DNA of 64,000 bases, taken from NCBI GenBank assembly GCA_966424055.1, contig CBJLMB010000015.1, positions 62,001 through 126,000 of the forward strand, in the 5' to 3' direction. Shown one piece after another: positions 62,127 through 64,000 of the stretch (position 1 is the stretch's first letter; each line of letters begins with the position of its first letter). Origin of the DNA: Deminuibacter sp966424055. GTDB lineage: Bacteria; Bacteroidota; Bacteroidia; Chitinophagales; Chitinophagaceae. The position numbers and the translations under genes are program-made. Below the pieces are notes generated by a model. It was not told the origin of the DNA and made no database searches. It was given only the letters and a program-made list of their open reading frames with translations.

Positions 62127-63053
62127 TTATACTTTTAAGGTATTTGTCAGGTACTGGTAGCTCTCTGAAATACTTGCATAAGGATCGCGGGGCATATCGT
62201 GCTCTACAAAAAAATGCTGTAACCCTGCTGTTCCTGCATTGGCAAAAATGGTTTTAAAATCAACAAGACCCGAGCCTACAGGTGCAGGTCCCTGTTTGTT
62301 TTTATCCAGGTCTTTCACATGCCATAAAGGAAAACGGCCGGGATGCTTTTTAAACATACCTGGTATATCCACACCGGCTTTGGTAGCCCAGCAGAGGTCA
62401 AGCTCAAACTTTATATCCGGGCTTAACTGTGTAAGGAACATATCATAAGGCTTTTGTCCTTCTACTGTATTAAACTCCGCATCATGATTGTGGTAGCAGA
62501 GCGTGATACCCGCTTTTTTACAGGCTTCCCCTGTTTTGTTCAGGGTTTCAATAGATGCATTTATTTCATCCAGCGAATCTATCGGCGTGCTGGCGCATAC
62601 CAGGAAAGGCACCCCTGTGGCAGCAGCTTTATCTACTATTTCCTGCATATCGCTGCGCAGGTTTTTCATCGGCGGAATGGTAATGGGTTTACCATCGGGA
62701 CCTTTAGGCATTTTATCGGGAGGTGGCAGCTTGATGGGGCCACCCAATACATGATGCGATTTCCAGGAAAGGCCCAGATCGGTAAGTATTGCCGAGAAAT
62801 CTTTTGCGCTCATACCATAGTAATCGCCTTTTTTAGAGAAAGCCGATTCTACTTCTTTGTAACCGATCGCCGCTACTTTTTTTAATGAGCCCTGCACATC
62901 ATCATCCATTATATTGAACAGGGTAAAAAGCTGTAGCCCCGGTGGCGGATAGGATGCGCGGGCAAAGATAGAAGCCATTGATCTGCCTGATAACAATGCA
63001 GTGCCGGCGACAAGCGCCCCGGTTGATTGTATAAATTTTCTTCTGCTGTTCAT
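62127..63053 (-). CDS. Tat-exported sugar phosphate isomerase/epimerase-like TIM-barrel protein
   Basis: 308 residues with a clear Tat leader (MNSRRKFIQSTGALVAGTALLSG). The AP-endonuclease-2-type barrel shows AAIGYKEVESAFS, TGVPFLVCASTPIDS, ITLCYHNHDAEF, KFELDLCWATKAGVD and FPLWHVKDLDK; the His, Glu and Asp residues in these strands are the usual metal ligands. Exported members occur with GMC and Gfo/Idh enzymes in keto-sugar processing. It lies 186 bases upstream of the GMC gene. A G-free (minus-strand) repeat fills its leader. Confidence 0.87.
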   Translation of the reverse strand: MNSRRKFIQSTGALVAGTALLSGRSMASIFARASYPPPGLQLFTLFNIMDDDVQGSLKKVAAIGYKEVESAFSKKGDYYGMSAKDFSAILTDLGLSWKSHHVLGGPIKLPPPDKMPKGPDGKPITIPPMKNLRSDMQEIVDKAAATGVPFLVCASTPIDSLDEINASIETLNKTGEACKKAGITLCYHNHDAEFNTVEGQKPYDMFLTQLSPDIKFELDLCWATKAGVDIPGMFKKHPGRFPLWHVKDLDKNKQGPAPVGSGLVDFKTIFANAGTAGLQHFFVEHDMPRDPYASISESYQYLTNTLKV

Positions 63054-63084
63054 GAGTATTATATTTGATTCGTGATGGAAATGT

Positions 63085-63208
63085 GGTTGGGATCGTTGGG
63101 ATTGTTAGTATTGTTATGATTGATGGGATTGTTGGGATTGTTATGATTGTTGGGATTGTTAGTATTGTTATGATTGTTGGGATTGTTATGATTGTTGTTA
63201 TGGTTGTT
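63085..63208. repeat. 9-nt tandem repeat array GTTGGGATT/GTTAGTATT/GTTATGATT
   Basis: About 13 consecutive 9-base units of the form GTTRKKATT, with a three-unit word order that recurs. On the minus strand it reads AACAATCCCAACAATCATAAC and contains no G, so the transcript would be largely unstructured. It fills the whole gap between the TonB receptor stop and the isomerase leader and starts at the receptor's TAA. Confidence 0.9.
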
Positions 63209-64000
63209 TAGAATATCCATGCGACAGACGACCAGAATGTTCTGGGTAGTATATCGCGGCCTATCATCAGCGTTCCCCTGGGTATATTGGTAAAATTGCG
63301 AAACTGGTCGCCGCGCACATCGCCCTCGGTAAGCGCCCTTGTATTCAGCAGGTTGTTCACCCAGCTGCGTATACTCAGGTGTTTAAAAAAAGTATAGCCA
63401 ATACCCGCTTTCATTTCTATATAGCTGGCCAGCCGGTAACTATCACTGGGTGAGGAATACCTGCCACTGGCATAATTACCAGCCATATATACGCTAAGCC
63501 CTTTGTACTCGTAGCTGGCAGATAGTTCTGTTGCCACTACCGGTACCCGCTCGGTACGGTTGCCGGTGAAGCTGTAAGTGGTATCGCCCATGATGCCCAG
63601 TAAGATGGTATTGGTACGGGTGCTGGCCTTGTAACCGGTATAACGGGAATCCTGGATGGTTCCGGTAAGCCGGAACGTAAGCGGATTAACCGGTTTATAC
63701 GACACTTCAAATTCACCGCTCCAGGTACGGGTAGACCCGAAAGCCAGCAGTGTCTGCGTTCCTGCCGTTACAGTGGGAACAGCAATATTCAGCGACACAT
63801 TTTTAATAGCCGAATAACTGGCCGATACAAACAACGACCAGCTGTTCCTGGCATATTTCATCCCGATCTCCCCCAGGTAAACAGGCCGTTTTTTAATGGT
63901 GGAATCGGCAAAGGCCGCCAGGTTATAATCTGCAATAGTAGGTGCATTATACGCACGGGTAGCACGGGCAAACATAGCGGTGGTATTGCTTATTTTGTAA
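63208..64000 (-). CDS. TonB-dependent receptor, C-terminal part (cut by window edge)
   Basis: At least 260 residues of a beta-barrel C-terminus, open to the right edge (the frame continues as KISNTTAMFARATRAYNAPT). Barrel strands alternate (VYLGEIGMKYARNSWSLFVS, FRLTGTIQDSRYTG, FFKHLSIRSWVNNLLNTRAL) and the chain ends in an aromatic strand RTFWSSVAWIF. The NLLNTRAL element is typical of classical TonB receptors, not of SusC. No STN, plug or leader is visible here. It is the first gene seen of the leftward sugar-oxidation group. Confidence 0.85.
   Translation of the reverse strand, partial: YKISNTTAMFARATRAYNAPTIADYNLAAFADSTIKKRPVYLGEIGMKYARNSWSLFVSASYSAIKNVSLNIAVPTVTAGTQTLLAFGSTRTWSGEFEVSYKPVNPLTFRLTGTIQDSRYTGYKASTRTNTILLGIMGDTTYSFTGNRTERVPVVATELSASYEYKGLSVYMAGNYASGRYSSPSDSYRLASYIEMKAGIGYTFFKHLSIRSWVNNLLNTRALTEGDVRGDQFRNFTNIPRGTLMIGRDILPRTFWSSVAWIF

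Noticed and set aside
1..64000. Search for tRNA, rRNA, transposase, integrase or phage genes
   Set aside because: None was seen on either strand. The repeat families are the only mobile-looking sequences, and no transposase accompanies them in the window.

Overview
The window looks like a chromosomal segment of a Bacteroidota species, most likely a Chitinophagaceae relative (Chitinophaga, Filimonas or Niastella type). The evidence is three SusC/SusD pairs, two ECF sigma/FecR cascades, SusC proteins with an STN domain, DUF5689-, DUF4142- and CsbD-type proteins, Tat- and Lol-type leaders, and promoter motifs of the Bacteroidota form (TTTG, then TAnnTTTG). No tRNA, rRNA, insertion sequence, CRISPR array or phage gene was found.

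Layout. 0-8 kb: a cut-off response regulator, a tandem repeat array, a leftward group (secreted Gfo/Idh oxidoreductase, a frameshifted cupin gene, an M20 amidohydrolase), a rightward GH18 lipoprotein, and a coupled PAS-histidine-kinase/response-regulator pair. 8-18 kb: an EamA transporter, then a complete leftward sigma-FecR-SusC-SusD-phosphodiesterase locus. 18-25 kb: three secreted proteins of unknown role (one papain-like), a GbsR/MarR-type regulator with an isoprenylcysteine-methyltransferase-like membrane protein, and an ABC transporter/GntR operon. 25-33 kb: a second sigma-FecR-SusC-SusD locus ending in a DUF5689 lipoprotein. 33-45 kb: housekeeping and stress genes (ribokinase, DUF4142, CsbD, a GH18-like lipoprotein with an altered motif, methyltransferase, thioredoxin-like, YqgE/AlgH, chromate transporter, NTF2-like, a membrane histidine kinase). 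45-57 kb: a sigma region-2-like protein, a deacetylase-like secreted protein and a Tat-exported GH2 enzyme, divergent from a third SusC/SusD pair that has no sigma/FecR. 57-64 kb: a DUF5990-like protein, a DHA2 MFS exporter, then a leftward group (TonB receptor end, TIM-barrel isomerase, GMC oxidoreductase, gluconate-dehydrogenase-subunit-3-like protein) that resembles a periplasmic sugar-oxidation (3-keto-glycoside) module.

How it fits together. The window is dominated by glycan uptake and processing: three outer-membrane SusCD import complexes, two with their own transmembrane sigma/anti-sigma switch, plus secreted glycosidases and oxidoreductases. Two one-component regulators have inverted repeats placed on their own likely promoters, and these give the clearest regulatory signals in the window.

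The most unusual non-genic content is a set of dispersed intergenic repeat families: R1, cores like ACTAGCGATTCACCACT; R2, cores like TTTTCCGCGCATTCCGCG; G/T-rich GTTGA repeats; and a 9-nt GTTRKKATT array. Several arrays begin exactly at the stop codon of the neighbouring gene. No convincing entirely new multi-gene system was seen. The best candidates for new biology are the secreted papain-like protein and its partner, the sigma-region-2-only protein, the operator architectures and the repeat families.
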